From Glandiceps talaboti (Eukaryota > Hemichordata > Enteropneusta > Spengelidae), in contig NC_135555.1 in assembly GCF_964340395.1 (NCBI RefSeq), positions 23,260,225-23,324,224 of the forward strand: DNA of 64,000 bases. Reading direction: 5' to 3'. This document shows positions 24,983 to 37,263 of this stretch, in pieces (the first letter of the stretch is position 1; each line of letters begins with the position of its first letter). The notes under the pieces are model-generated. The model ran no database searches. It was not told the DNA's origin and was given only the letters and a program-made list of their open reading frames with translations. Made by a program: the position numbers and the translations under genes.

Positions 24983-27768
24983 ATAAGCAGATCGCAGTAC
25001 ACGTTTGCCAGTTTGAACATACCCCTAAGTGCCAAAACACGAGTCGCTTTGTACCTCATTTGAAATATATGTACACACCGACAGACTTCGATAAGATTGT
25101 TCCCCTGGCCTACCAAGATGAAAGACTAACGAACTTATACAACATGTAGATATATACATAATTAAACAACATTCTGTTATTGTTATTATTTAATGACTTC
25201 ATTATTTGCGAATGTTGCCAACCAGTGCCCTGAGTCATGATGTAAAACACGTTTGTTTCTGTTGGGCATATATCAGAGATATCTCGTGTACCCGAGAAGA
25301 CCTCATTTTAACTACCATCAGTTGTTCGCCATAGAATCACTTATAGCTATTAAAACAAGTCATCTTTGATTTCAGTTACGTGAGCGACAGTGACATTAAA
25401 CTGAAGCAACCGTGCTGGCTGAAACGATAATGAGTTTCCTGTCGTAAAAAAATCCCAACTGTCAAAATTAGTCATCCATAATTTAAAAGACACTTTCACG
25501 GGTGAAATGACGATTTGCTGAATCTGTGACTTGAATGTATATATGTTGGTGGTATACGACATTCAGTAAAACTTTATACGTCTTTCCCTGTCGCCACTGT
25601 TTATTAGTCTAAGACCAGATTCATTCTTACTACTATAACCTGTAGCAGTTCAAGAGGTCATGAAACTTTATTATATCTTTAGCCGTAGCTATCGTTCACA
25701 CTAATGCATGCAATCACTATAGAGTTCCCATTCTGTTTTATGAACAGTCTAACTTGTTGTAAGTAACTGAACTGCTCTGAAGCCCATTGCAGTCAAATAC
25801 TCCTCTGTTTTGCTCAATGTTTATGAATACTCCTGGGTCCCCTAATTTGATATGCACAATACAAAGTGATAACATAACATAACCCTGCCCTGGGCAGATA
25901 TCTAGATAACATTTTTTACATTTTTTACAATTTATTTATGTCTGCCTAGATTTCAGATTGTCGCATTTCCAATGAAACGAGGTAATGTAAACTATTGAGC
26001 TTGTCGTGAGCACTGTAGTCCGTCCAACTACAATGGCTAATCAGTTAGGAGACATGGACTTGAGATTGGTTAAAATTGGGTTTGATAAAAAGCTCCACAA
26101 GTCCTTTAGTCTACGTTAATTCTTTATAATTTATCGACATTTCGATCCCACATGTGATGTCCTTGTCAGGGTTTAAAACAACAACATGAAAAAGAATGAA
26201 TGGAATAAAGTAACAACTAGTGTTGTAGTTGAGACCCATATGTCCCCCCAATCGATAGAGGGCAGCTTTACCCATGTACATCAATCCGTACAAAGAATAA
26301 CTGTCATCTCTTTGATACTAAATATATTTATATTTTGAAAGACTATAGCTTATGGTCAAACAAGAAATATGCAATATTCGATACTGTAACAAGACTGTGA
26401 ATAACATACACAGGCAATCTAACACTAGATCACAGTGATATATACAATATTATATGTGTTGGGTATATTTGTAAACAAAACAAAACAAGACGACATCGAC
26501 ATGTTGTTATTACAAAACACAGCACATCGACATCACCGTCGTGAAAATATAATATAAATGTAAAGTAGGCGAAAGTGATATAAGTTAAAGTAAAATGATA
26601 TCCATTTACCCGTACTTATTGCGCATCATGGAAGTTTAAGTTTCTCCCCCTAAGAGATTAAAAAACTGCGAAAAAGAGCAAGATAAAACCAAACAACAAA
26701 CCACACAAAAAAACAAAACAAGACCAAAGTACCAAAATTGATTTTGTACACTAAAGGAAATTTCAGGATATGCACGAGTTTGGTCATAGAGACATTGATA
26801 TAACAATATATATAGCTAGTCAAGATGTTGAGAATCGTGTATCTCACAGCTACATATCAATCTACAACAACATATATAGGCACGTTCTCACGATAATAAC
26901 AAATCAATGTGCACACGGTAACTAACAATTGTATTATAATTACAGTTTTGATGACTTTTGACTTTTGGGATATCAGCATTATCAATAATTCACAGTTGTT
27001 ACTCTCTTGCTATTCGTCACTCGTTAGCTTTATAAAGTTTTCAAGTATCGGATGCCTTGAGGATATCGGTTTGAATTTTTTTTTTAATTTAGCGCTTGTA
27101 GCGTCGTGGGAAAAGCAAAGGCTTTGATGAAGAAAAACACCGAAGCATTTTCATCTAGGTACAATTACCTGAGAACATGTTATATTTTTGAGAAAGATTT
27201 AATATTTTTTAGTGAAGCTATTAAAATTGATGAGTGTCCACCTGCCTGATTTCACGCCTAGGGAGTATGAACACAGAATAAGTGATTAAGTATAGAAAAA
27301 AAACCTTCTGAGGCGATAAGGTATCTAGGTATTTTCTCTTTGAAAACTGTCCAAAAGCGCCAAATCAATCTTTCAACATGTACTGGCGATTGTTTGCGGG
27401 ATATAACTGTGCAAATGTCAGCATACTATGGTGACAGATTTCAAGCTTCAGAGAGTATCTATTGGCGCTGAAGGCAAAGCAAATTTAAAATTGATATCCA
27501 GAAAATTCAGGAGGGAAAAACGCATAAAGAAGATTGCATTATTTTGACAATATATCTCAGGCGCGAGACTTGCCAGACATTGACAGGACAAGAAATAAAT
27601 ATTGTAACATTTGATTGAAAACGACTTTATGTAATTTACGCCGCAAACGTAATCAGAGAAGATGATAAAGGTAGTAAATTAATTAAAACATCCTGACATA
27701 TCAACCATATGAAAAGTAAGTAACCAATATTAATTGCGACACACGACTAATCACTACACGTAGAAATG

Positions 27769-27811
<43 letters not shown>

Positions 27812-28052
27812 GTTTGTTTATATGCGTACGTATGATGATGGGGTAGCATGGATGAACTATTCGATTGTACATTGCCATCTATGATAGAATCAGGGATGGG
27901 CTGATATATCTCTTTAAACAAACCAGTGTTAGTAATTACTCAATATGGATGCACCAAAAATCTAGATACTTTCAAAGACTTTGGCCTACCTCTCTAACGT
28001 TATAAACCAAGGGACAAGTACAAATACAACCGGGAACTGGGGTGAGGTAGCG

Positions 28053-28053
<1 letters not shown>
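24983..28053. other. Non-coding stretch, no gene recognised
   Basis: It holds a (TGTC)n tract at 27770-27811. The 70-codon minus frame 25350-25562 reads rather like protein (SFKLWMTNFDSWDFFTTG) but has no recognised family and no initiation or splice context. It is left unannotated as a gene. Confidence 0.45.

Positions 28054-28119
<66 letters not shown>
28054..28119. repeat. (GC)n/(AC)n microsatellite
   Basis: A short GCGCGC run (28051-28060) passes into pure AC repeats to 28119. Confidence 0.98.
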
Positions 28120-28121
<2 letters not shown>

Positions 28122-28379
28122 TTATCTTTAGTTGGTGATTATATTAAAGTCTTGTATCTTTTCCTGGGCATGCGCTTTTGCTTTTTGCTTTATCTATTTT
28201 CATTTGTGCACCTATCATCTGTTTTCACTCACACTCTTTTGCCACTGTAGTCTTACCCTACATCGATTCGGTTTCAGGTCGTATTTATACATTGCCCTTT
28301 GCTTCATAACTTATACATTGCCCGCATGATTGTGGATTGTGTACTGTGTACCCCGAACCATTTGTCAGTATACTATAAT

Positions 28380-28735
28380 ATTTGTTTTTATATAGCGCTT
28401 TCCCATCCTGTGCTCACAGTGCTTTACAATTATTACCTCTGGCATAAATCTATATAGTGGCACAACCATAACAGTCTTTTAATTTCCCAACTCCCTGGGG
28501 AGCATCCGATCTATTGCAGCCTCTATAAGCACATAGGATTAAAGCATTCACATTGCAACCTCAATCCTACCAGGTCCCCAAATATACAGCTGGGTTGACT
28601 GAGACCCAATCGTGGTTCGAATCGTGCCCAAGGTCTTTAGCCATTCAGAAACAAACCAAACGGCAGCGACGAGCTCGAACCTGCAACCCTACATATTCCA
28701 AGCCAACGTCTCTAGCCATTCGCCAATCGTGACTA
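28380..28735 (+). repeat. Degenerate interspersed repeat with TATATAGCGCTTTCC start
   Basis: It begins TATATAGCGCTTTCCCATCC, then GTGCTCACAGTGCTTTACAA, and runs through CAGCTGGGTTGACTGAGAC, GTGGTTCGAATCGTGCCCAA and TAGCCATTCGCCAATCGTGA. I know this layout from interspersed repeats in several marine invertebrates. The GGTTCGAAT piece looks like a B box but lacks an A box at the right distance. A related end (GAGCGCTATATA) occurs at 37218. Confidence 0.5.
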
Positions 28736-29283
28736 CACAAACGAGATATCAATGTCATACCAAATGCACTGAATAAAAATGGTACGCCTGGAATGCTATC
28801 ATATTGGCAAATCCCGTACAGATGTGTTACTTCACGTTGTTATGGATTGTTAAGCCTAAGGATAATTAACGATTCAACATTATATATTCACATTATCTGA
28901 GTATCTAGGTTTTGTCTCCACAGAGAATAACAATGACGGCAATCAAATAAATTGAACCCAAATTTGCCTAGGGCATACCGATGCACAAAAACAAAGTCAA
29001 ATTTCCAACTGAGGTTTTGGTTGTAAATACCTTGAAGGACTGAACTCCAATATGGAATACAAGAAATAAGGAAAGATAATTTCTATAAAATTGCACACCT
29101 ACGCATTTTGAACTACGGGTAACTTCTTAACAAGTTTTTGTGTGAGCTTAGTGTTCACCTGCAGCGCTGAAATTGATTAGTTAATACGACACTTTAAAAA
29201 ATGTAATCAAAACGTTCAGCTCTTTCGTGAATATGTATTTGTGTGGCACTAACTCTAGTTCGATTGCTTTCTATTATCGTATG

Positions 29284-29284
<1 letters not shown>

Positions 29285-29348
<64 letters not shown>
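29285..29348. repeat. (TA)n microsatellite
   Basis: An uninterrupted AT tract. No PLE box is attached at either side, unlike the tracts at 8.3, 39, 44.7 and 47 kb. Confidence 0.98.
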
Positions 29349-29349
<1 letters not shown>

Positions 29350-31382
29350 TAGGTATATCTTCAATTGTATCAAAGTTGTTATAAGTAGTTTGTGTGGATT
29401 TAAGTATGTATGAGTTATTTCATACTTATAATGTACATATAAAATATTAAAAGAAACTAATGTGAAACAGAAGAAAAATAAGACAATAAAACCATTGTTC
29501 GATTTTTAAATACATGATTCAAGTTATGTTATATTTGATAGAGAAGTAGTATGGAAGTCACTGAAGATTGCTAATGAAAAGCAAAGCTTATTTCTTCGTG
29601 CTGTTTTTACCCCAAGCGCAGACGACTAGATTCAATATTAAAATTCAATCGTCAAAACGTGTTGTTAGTATAGGTATTATTGTTAATTTATGCTGAAGAA
29701 TGTATTATGAATTTTGTTATAAGGGTTTTGTTAAATAATCAAAATTTTCTTTTGAACAGTTAAAATCAGGCGAGGTACTGTCCCTGTCCATATTTTGCCC
29801 GTGGGTAACATAATATTCAACTGTCTGGAAAACATCCTGGATGTTTCTTGCAACAGTGGTAAGTTTGCGTATGTATATTGTGGCATGTAATAAGGTATAA
29901 GAGACGATACTGTACTGAACATAGAGACATATTCCTTTGATTATTTAAATCCTGAAAAGTGATGCCCTCATAATTGTGGAAACCAGTATCTAAATCCACA
30001 ACCATACATTATGTTCGTCTTATACAAAATAATTTTCGTATATCCAACACCATAAACATTCAAGAATATATTTAATTTGTACCTGATTTGATGGCAAGCT
30101 ATGTGTCAAACTATGTACGATATAATACGATCGCTCAAAAGTACTTAAAACAGTGTACACTAAATAACACTCAATTTGCTGAAATCGAATTATGCTAGAA
30201 GGTAGTCTCTTTGGACTGGGTAGCTATCCAACAGATCACTAAAAATCAATTATGAGTGAATTACAGGAAATCACAGTTACTGTTACTTTGGACAAGCTTA
30301 TGTAGCATTATGATTTTCGGCAAAGCAAAGAGATTGAGAGACTGTTACGGTGCTCTATACAGATCTACGTATTTTATTCTTACTATTCCTACATTTCCTT
30401 ATCAAGGATACTAAATAATACCTCTTTTTGAGGGGAAGGGGTATTCCAACACTAATTCACATGACTAATAACGAAATACACATGATTTTACGTATACATT
30501 TTACGTCTGACTTTGACAAGGAACCGGAATATCTACTCTAAGACTATATAAACACATAGAGAGATTAATATCGTTTTCATAAAATCTAAATCAAGTGACA
30601 AACATAGCTGCAAAGCAGTAATGTATGTTAATATATTCATCCTATTTGAAGTGACTGTGCAGCGGCTTCAAAAGATAATACTTTTTTCAGTCGTACAATT
30701 TCCGCTATGTCTAGGGAAGCCCAGCACTAATTGAGTGTTCTGGGGGGTCATCTATTCTCAGTTTATATAGAGAGGATTGAAACATGCGTTTCCCAATCAG
30801 AAGACTTTCATCTGCAGCTGTATGGAACCTTCGAGATTGCACAAGACGATCTGATATTGTTAACTGATAGGATTTGTATGGTAAGGTTCTTTAACATTGG
30901 TTACCGCTCACCTTTTTGAGAAACCTAAACAGTTCTTTTTCATATCACTATACCCTGATACTATATACTATGTGGACCATTGGTAATATCATGTTGTTAT
31001 CTGTACAAGACATTCTGGAATCAAGGACATTTTCTATGTCATATTCTGCATTGTATAGTCTGCAGCAACGAGTGAACAAAGCTAAGTGAATTCACGTTAC
31101 ATTTGGAAATAACACAAGCTAAATGTTTTCGAAAGAAAAAGTTTGCGCTAAAAGGTTGAGGTGAACTACATTTGAGATACTGAAGCTGTGCATTTTGTCT
31201 TTCCGCCTTTGCTATGTTATTAATTATGGGGATAAACATTTGTTTCACATAGTAGATGACGCGTAATCGCCCACTAATAACAGTCGGACTAGAGCCGAGA
31301 GTAAGGCAGTACTAGTGTACACATTGTGGGAAATTGGAAAAGGAGTTGCGTCCGCAGCTCTAGGGATAACACCTGTGAACTG
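29349..31382. other. Non-coding stretch, no gene recognised
   Basis: AT-rich with short frames only. The frame at 30731-30919 follows a TTTTTTCAG-like acceptor, but every frame of that acceptor closes within a few codons. Confidence 0.45.
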
Positions 31383-31700
31383 TCGAGAGGGAAAAAGCTA
31401 CATTTCACCAAATTGTATTAGCTTTATTATATTGTACCTTCCCGTTAAATAAAAAACAGAACATATATTTCTTTATTAACAGTGTATTTATGTGATTCTT
31501 CTTCTAAATAAGTTATGTTCTAAACAGGTTAGGTACGTGGTTGTAGTCCTTGTCTGTTACAATTTGTCTCATTTCACAAGGGTGTACATATATGCACAGA
31601 CAAAGTTACATGTCTGTGATATATGTTTAGTGTAAAATACCGGTAAATGTGTCGTGCAGAGGCTAATAAAGTTCGCTGAAATATATCTTTTCCCTCTCGA
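31383..31700. mobile_element. Possible MITE with imperfect terminal inverted repeats
   Basis: The left end TCGAGAGGGAAAAAGC and the reverse complement of the right end TCGAGAGGGAAAAGAT match over 13 bp, then imperfectly to about 24 bp (both continue to ATTTCA). The 318 bp body is AT-rich and non-coding. No target-site duplication could be seen, so the ends and even the element status are uncertain. Confidence 0.4.
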
Positions 31701-32854
31701 GAATTCATATATATAATATACAGAATGTTAAAGATACAGGATTGAAAAATCTATATTTTTTGACATGTATACTCTGCTTATTGCTTTCAAAGTTTGGTCC
31801 TACGGCACTTCTTACATAATGTTGTCAACATTCTTGTCTGTTTCAATAATTCAAATGTTCTCAGGTTATGGATTTAGTTTATCATGTACCGCACTTATCA
31901 GTAGCGTTTGAATAAGTGTACACTCACGCAAGACCAAAAATACAATATTGCTCTAGAAACAAGCGAGCAACTCAATGATGAAAAGTTACAAGCGTGGATT
32001 TGGAGCTTAAGACATGTTACATAGTTTGCACGAAGATTTACAGAAATATGTGTCACATTTCGAACATTCCTAATTTTTGTATTTAGTACGCAAGCTCATT
32101 TTAGTAACAAAATCTTCGTTTTCTACTTTTAAGGGTAATTTAGTCGGAGAACAATTATTGCTATAGATACAGGAAACGAAATGCAATTAGAGATACAGTT
32201 TTAAAACGATATTTTGTGATTGACATTTTAGTAGTTGTTATAAGCATGGCCTTATTGACATTTTGCAATTTATCAGCTGTTTAAATTACAGTTGGGCGAA
32301 ATACTCATTGAACGGTAGGGGATAGGTTACGGTTTTAGCTGGGAAAGGCATCCCACAAACAGGAAACCGAATGAGGGAAGAATTGTCATAATTTCCCTGA
32401 CTTTCTTATCCGATTTCTCAATCACATGTAATCGATATCATTTGCAATGAACTTTTATTACTCTCACGGGGTTCATAATCACGTGGTTTGTAATCATTCA
32501 AGCGGGATTTACACTTTATTGAAACAGAAAACAATTAAGAATATGGAAAAGAACCAAAACGAGGCAAGCTGGGATTTGAAGAGGAGGAAGAGAGAAATGG
32601 GAAGATGAACCAGATGTTCCTTTTTTTCTCTACTTTGATCTCTGTTAAGAGATTACATTGCGTGTAATGTTCGTGCTAGACACGAATACTCCCATATGCA
32701 CATAAATAATGGCATGCCTAGCTGTAGATATACACCAGAGATTAAAGATACACAGTGACATGGTTTGTATTATATCTATATTGTTACGCCTTGTTGACAG
32801 TCACAGTGGTCTGATTAATAGAATTTGTTACATGCAATATTCGGTTTAGGGCTA

Positions 32855-32923
32855 GCTGCCACACTTACTGGCTGAACGCTGCCACACTTACTGGCTGAAC
32901 GCTGCCACACTTACTGGCTAAAC
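32855..32923. repeat. Three tandem copies of a 23-bp unit
   Basis: The unit is GCTGCCACACTTACTGGCTG plus AAC, repeated at 32855, 32878 and 32901. The last copy has one change near its end (CTAAAC). Confidence 0.95.
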
Positions 32924-33070
32924 AATTTACATTGTCTTCTTTCTTTTTTCTAAACGACACACTGGACTATGTGGTGTTAGTATTTTGATATTGTGTGATA
33001 TGTACATTTTGTAAGTGTTATTTGAATACGTTTTAGTTGTTTTCTGGACATAGAGTCCGTAACAAAGTTT

Positions 33071-33073
33071 TAA

Positions 33074-33132
<59 letters not shown>
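33071..33132. repeat. (AAAT)n microsatellite
   Basis: About fifteen AAAT/TAAA units without interruption. Confidence 0.97.
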
Positions 33133-33133
<1 letters not shown>

Positions 33134-33997
33134 GAATAGTGACTTTTATCAATAAGCACTTCAGAAGGATGTTTATCAAGCTGCAAGTGCTTGAAATGAA
33201 CTAGTTACAGCTAACTGTAAATGCGATGTATATATCACATCTTAATTGGCTACACATCGCAGATTTAGAAACCCTATACATTCGGTTAAACACAAGAAAA
33301 TCGGATTCCCAATCTCTGTGGAATCGTTGCTTATCGGCAAATAACATCATCGGGGAAGATATAAACATATCATTTTTCATAACATGATAACATTGAAGTA
33401 CCTGTCCTCATATCCACCATTCCATCTACTGCGAATTACATCCAAGTTTCCTTTTAAGATTTTATCAAAGACAGTTACAGTTTACAAAGAGATGTCTTTA
33501 GGGCAGATAGTTGTTATTGAAGTAATATTAGGATATTATCTTCAAGAGTTCCATCATCATCACATTAACCAGAAGCATGTTGGCATACAGATATCGGAAA
33601 GTTAAAATATTACGTTTGACTTGAAAAGGGTTCTGACTTGGGTTCGTTGAATACCATATATATAATCTAATTATATATTATGTATTAGCAAGATTACCAA
33701 CATTACATTGGCTTTAAAGTGACCATATGAACGAGGATTGGTGTTTATTTTGGATCTTTAATTTAATAAACAATTTCATCATGGCTTCCTACTTGAAAAA
33801 TCAATGTGAAACGACACGTGTAAAAGGTTATTATTGTAATATTGTATGTTCAATAACAAACAGACTCGGTATGCGTTGTTTCACATTGATTTTACAAATA
33901 GGTAGCCATTGTTTTATAAATTTAAAATCCAAATAAATACCAAATCGACATCCGTATGGCCACTTTAAGTATAATGTATTTTTTTGTTTTTGAGCGA

Positions 33998-34001
<4 letters not shown>

Positions 34002-34092
<91 letters not shown>
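34002..34092. repeat. (TC)n with short (TCTA)n
   Basis: About 80 bp of TC ending in TATCTATCTATA. It directly adjoins the 3' end of the PLE remnant read on the minus strand. Confidence 0.97.
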
Positions 34093-34094
<2 letters not shown>

Positions 34095-34132
34095 ATGTAA
34101 TCAAAGTAAGTTGGTTGGAACTTGAGGTGCTT

Positions 34133-34177
34133 AGTTGTTACTCCGAGTTTCACGCTCAATGCGATCATCAGACAACT
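34133..34177 (-). ncRNA. Hammerhead ribozyme motif at the 3' end of a PLE
   Basis: On the minus strand: stem I AGUUGU, core CUGAUGA (34171-34165), stem II CGC-AUUGA-GCG with U-U at the base, GAAA, stem III ACU-CGG-AGU, H17 = A, and stem I ACAACU. Stem I is a perfect six-pair helix. The motif lies about 130 bp downstream of the PLE stop codon (34312-34310) in the same orientation, where PLEs are known to carry hammerheads. Relative to the 8.8 kb copy both arms of stems I and III differ but still pair. The U-U at 10.1/11.1 is unusual. Confidence 0.7.
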
Positions 34178-34309
34178 GGCAGCTACTCGTTGTGTTACTG
34201 TATTTATATGTGTAAGGTGTGAAAGAATTTATTGAAAGTTAATTGTGTATTGTTTCTATGCATACAAGGAGTCCTCAGATTTGTCAGGTGATGTTACTTT
34301 TGAAGTTCG

Positions 34310-34960
34310 CTATGTAGCACTTGTTTTCGACACTTTGAGATAAGATTTTTTGTTGAGAAGTGTTTTGTCGGCGTTGAGGATGCAGAGTTTTTCAGTTAGG
34401 CAGAGGTCGTAACGTTTGGTTTCGTTACTGTATGCGCGTGCTCTCTGTGATATAGACCAGTCTACTTTGAACGTTTTTTTTATTTCTTTTCAGCTTCCAG
34501 ACGTACTTCGAAAGTTCGGTGCTGTTTGCGTATTTTTCGTGTCTGAAGGTTTGGTTGTGGTTATTGTACCTTGGTTTGAGGGCATGTTCAGTCAGGCCGA
34601 TGTACAATTTGGGGGGGGGGGGTTGGTTGCATTCCTCTCTTTTTACTTCTGCGTTGTAGATTATGCTGGCTGTCAGGCATCTTCACCGGTACTCTTATTT
34701 TGGCAGTTGCAGTATTTTTTTTGGTCGTTGTATTGTTGTTCGCGATTTTGTTGTTATGTGTTTTGATGATGTTGGCGACGTTTGGCATGCAGCTGTAACT
34801 GACTTTCATTGTGTTTTGGTTGAAGATCTTGTGTAGGGTTGATTTCTTTGGGAAATGTTTCCAAATCCTTAAACAATTTTGATTGTTTCATCTGCAAATC
34901 AGTTGACGTTTTAACAACACAAACCTTCACATTCTCTTCACATACCCTCCATGGAGCCAT
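34310..34960 (-). pseudogene. Penelope-like element remnant: RT end and GIY-YIG endonuclease
   Basis: The minus strand reads the C-terminal third of a PLE protein across several frames. First come NVKVCVV and [32 protein letters not shown], the end of the reverse transcriptase and linker. A cysteine motif CNCQNK with [17 protein letters not shown] follows. Then, after a C run (34619-34608), comes the GIY-YIG endonuclease [38 protein letters not shown] further frame carries YSNETKRYDLCLTEKLCILN and ends with TAG at 34310. At least three frame changes make this a dead copy. In active PLEs the GIY-YIG domain nicks target DNA. The 5' end of the remnant is not sharply defined. Confidence 0.88.
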
Positions 34961-36463
34961 TCATGTTTGTTAGTTTGATTTTTACTAACTATATCAACAC
35001 AATCTGGTTTCCATTTCATCAATGCACATATAATATTTCAAAATATCTGCCAACACTCTGCGATGACCATAATTATTAAATAGTGTGCGTGATTCTTACT
35101 TATAGCTACTGCTTGGTATGACATCAATTCTCGGTACTAATATTTTTTACCTCATGCAAGAGGGTCAGAATAGAACAAAACGGCTGACTTATTCTCACGT
35201 GCACTTGCAGTAATGCATGTGAAGCGCATGGAGCGGAGGTTAAGGTGTCGACAAAGAAATCAAATATTCCTTATTTTTATGATGCGCCTAGGCAGTATTA
35301 TCATATACCTATAACCATGTCTCTATGTATTGCTATGGATAAATCGCGAACTCTACCCGTGCAGTAATTTTCCGTATCAAAGACCGGCACACTTGGTCCA
35401 AATAAGGTCAGTTGCGGGAATTTTTGACTACTTTCTTTCACGTTGCTATGTGCGTTGCAAAAAAAATCGTTATCAATCTGGGTATGTGTATGCTATCATG
35501 GCAGAAGCCAACGATATATATATTCAACAGTTCAGGAATTCCTCCTAAAATCTGAACAAGTTTTCTATTTGGCGGTTGTGGCGAAATTACACCAAATATT
35601 GGTATAAAAGGAATCTTTGGATTCGATCAAAGATGTACAAATAGTGAAGCCGATGATAGACGCCGTTCGCGTTCTGCTTCGTACGATTATGAACAGCTGT
35701 AAGCTATAGTCATTCTTTCAAAACATCTGTTGCATAGTTAAAATCATGAATTTTATTAAATGTCAAACTTTGTTAACAATAATTTTGTGTTGCATGTTTT
35801 CCTATTTTTCGTGCATTGGCAGTTGTGTTTGCGTGTTACCCGGGACTCTAATGATGCGTATACTGTATATGTATGTACGTGAAATTCAAGGACCTGGAGA
35901 TATGAACTAACTGAAATCAATCCGCCAGGCCATACATGTGATGAGGCCTCCACGTATGTCAAGATTAACAACGAACGGCGATTTTTTTTCAGTATAATGT
36001 CCCTTATTGTCTCTAAAAATATCCAAATTATTGATTGAATATGCATTTGAGTGCCTCAAGACGTATATGATAACACCTTTACATATGAACTATATATGAT
36101 ATGGGTTTTGCGGACCTCTGTGGTACGGTTTACGGGCCCTCCTAAAGTCGGGCCTTTCCGCCGCACAACCTTGATAAAAAAGTAAAGATTAATATTCCAT
36201 CTCGTACCGATTATTCTTAACATTATGTAAACCAAAATTGTTTCCTCCTTTACTAGTAAAACAGGAAATAACATAAGGTGCAATTAATGAGAACGACTTG
36301 AGCTCTATGGACGTCATGTCAATTTCGCAAATACTCTCGTAACTGAAATGTTATTATCATTGAAGGAAGTGATTGCTTCTCTAAAGGTAAATGAGCTCAA
36401 TGCTTTTTAGACAAGAGATGCTCGAATTCGTAAAAGTGATGACCTAAACTAAAGAACAAACTT
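34961..36463. other. Non-coding stretch, no gene recognised
   Basis: The frames at 35330-35548 and 35756-36046 lack family patterns and splice context. Confidence 0.45.
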
Positions 36464-36531
36464 ACCACCACCACCACCACCACCACCACCAGTCCACCAC
36501 ACATACATACATACATACATACATACATACA

Positions 36532-36560
<29 letters not shown>
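36464..36560. repeat. (CCA)n and (CATA)n microsatellites
   Basis: CCA units at 36464-36491 and CATA units at 36501-36560, separated by a few bases. Confidence 0.97.
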
Positions 36561-36562
<2 letters not shown>

Positions 36563-36626
36563 CGATATTTATTTGCATACACATTTCAATACCTCACAAA
36601 CTTAACAGGTTCAAATCCGTAGTTCA

Positions 36627-36671
36627 AACCCGTAACTCGGAGCTTCACGCTTTTACGATCTTCAGACAACT
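36627..36671 (-). other. Decayed hammerhead motif
   Basis: The minus strand keeps the layout AGUUGU, CUGAAGA, hairpin, GAAG, CUCCGAGUU of the PLE hammerheads. Both invariant blocks carry changes (U to A in CUGAUGA, A to G in GAAA) and stem I is weakened. It should be inactive. The surrounding DNA shows no other PLE coding sequence. Confidence 0.55.
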
Positions 36672-37131
36672 AGGTCAGCTTGTTACGATCTATACACCAT
36701 TGTATTCATTTTTTCACAATTACAGAATTACAGAAACAAGTCACAAGTGAAAGGAGTTATCTTCAAACGACAACATATCGATATCGTTATTAGTTTGCCG
36801 GAGGAAATCATCATATGAATTTAATTGCAATTTCATCTATATAACTCCGATCAATTAGGCTAAGTAGGTCTTGATGATATAAATAGTTCATCATTTAATC
36901 AAGTCAACATACGATGATAGCTGTCCTCCGGCTATCAAAACACGTTCGATGAATTATTCTACCTGCATTACCAACAAATAAATCATATACTAGTACACTA
37001 TGTGTTTTTTGTCAGCAGGGATTAAAGTAATGATGTTTTATTTTCATCAAAATAACAGATGAAGTTGAATGATGTTTCTTTTGACCATAAGTGTTACAAA
37101 CATTTGAACAAAAAGTGTTATGATATACATT

Positions 37132-37263
37132 CAACCAACCAACCAACCAACCAACCAACCAACCAACCAACCACATCTTGTGCAAGATATGGGGTTGAAT
37201 CCGTTTTATTTTAGCGCTCCCGATTGAGCGCTATATAACCAACCAACCAACCAACCAACCAGT
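37132..37263. repeat. (CCAA)n tracts flanking a short TAGCGCT element end
   Basis: (CCAA)n at 37132-37172 and 37229-37260 bracket a 56 bp unique piece containing TAGCGCTCCCGATTGAGCGC TATATAA. Its reverse complement starts TATATAGCGCTC, like the repeat at 28380. This may be a fragment of the same family with a tetranucleotide tail. Confidence 0.6.

Noticed and set aside
25350-25562. 70-codon minus frame with protein-like content
   Set aside because: No family match and no splice or start context could be supported.
26130-26180. Hammerhead-like CUGACAA ... GAUCGAAAUGUCGAUA on the minus strand
   Set aside because: The invariant G of CUGANGA is A, and no consistent stem II and stem I could be drawn.
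36472-36560. CRISPR-like regular array
   Set aside because: The repeats are uninterrupted tri- and tetranucleotides without spacers, in eukaryotic DNA.
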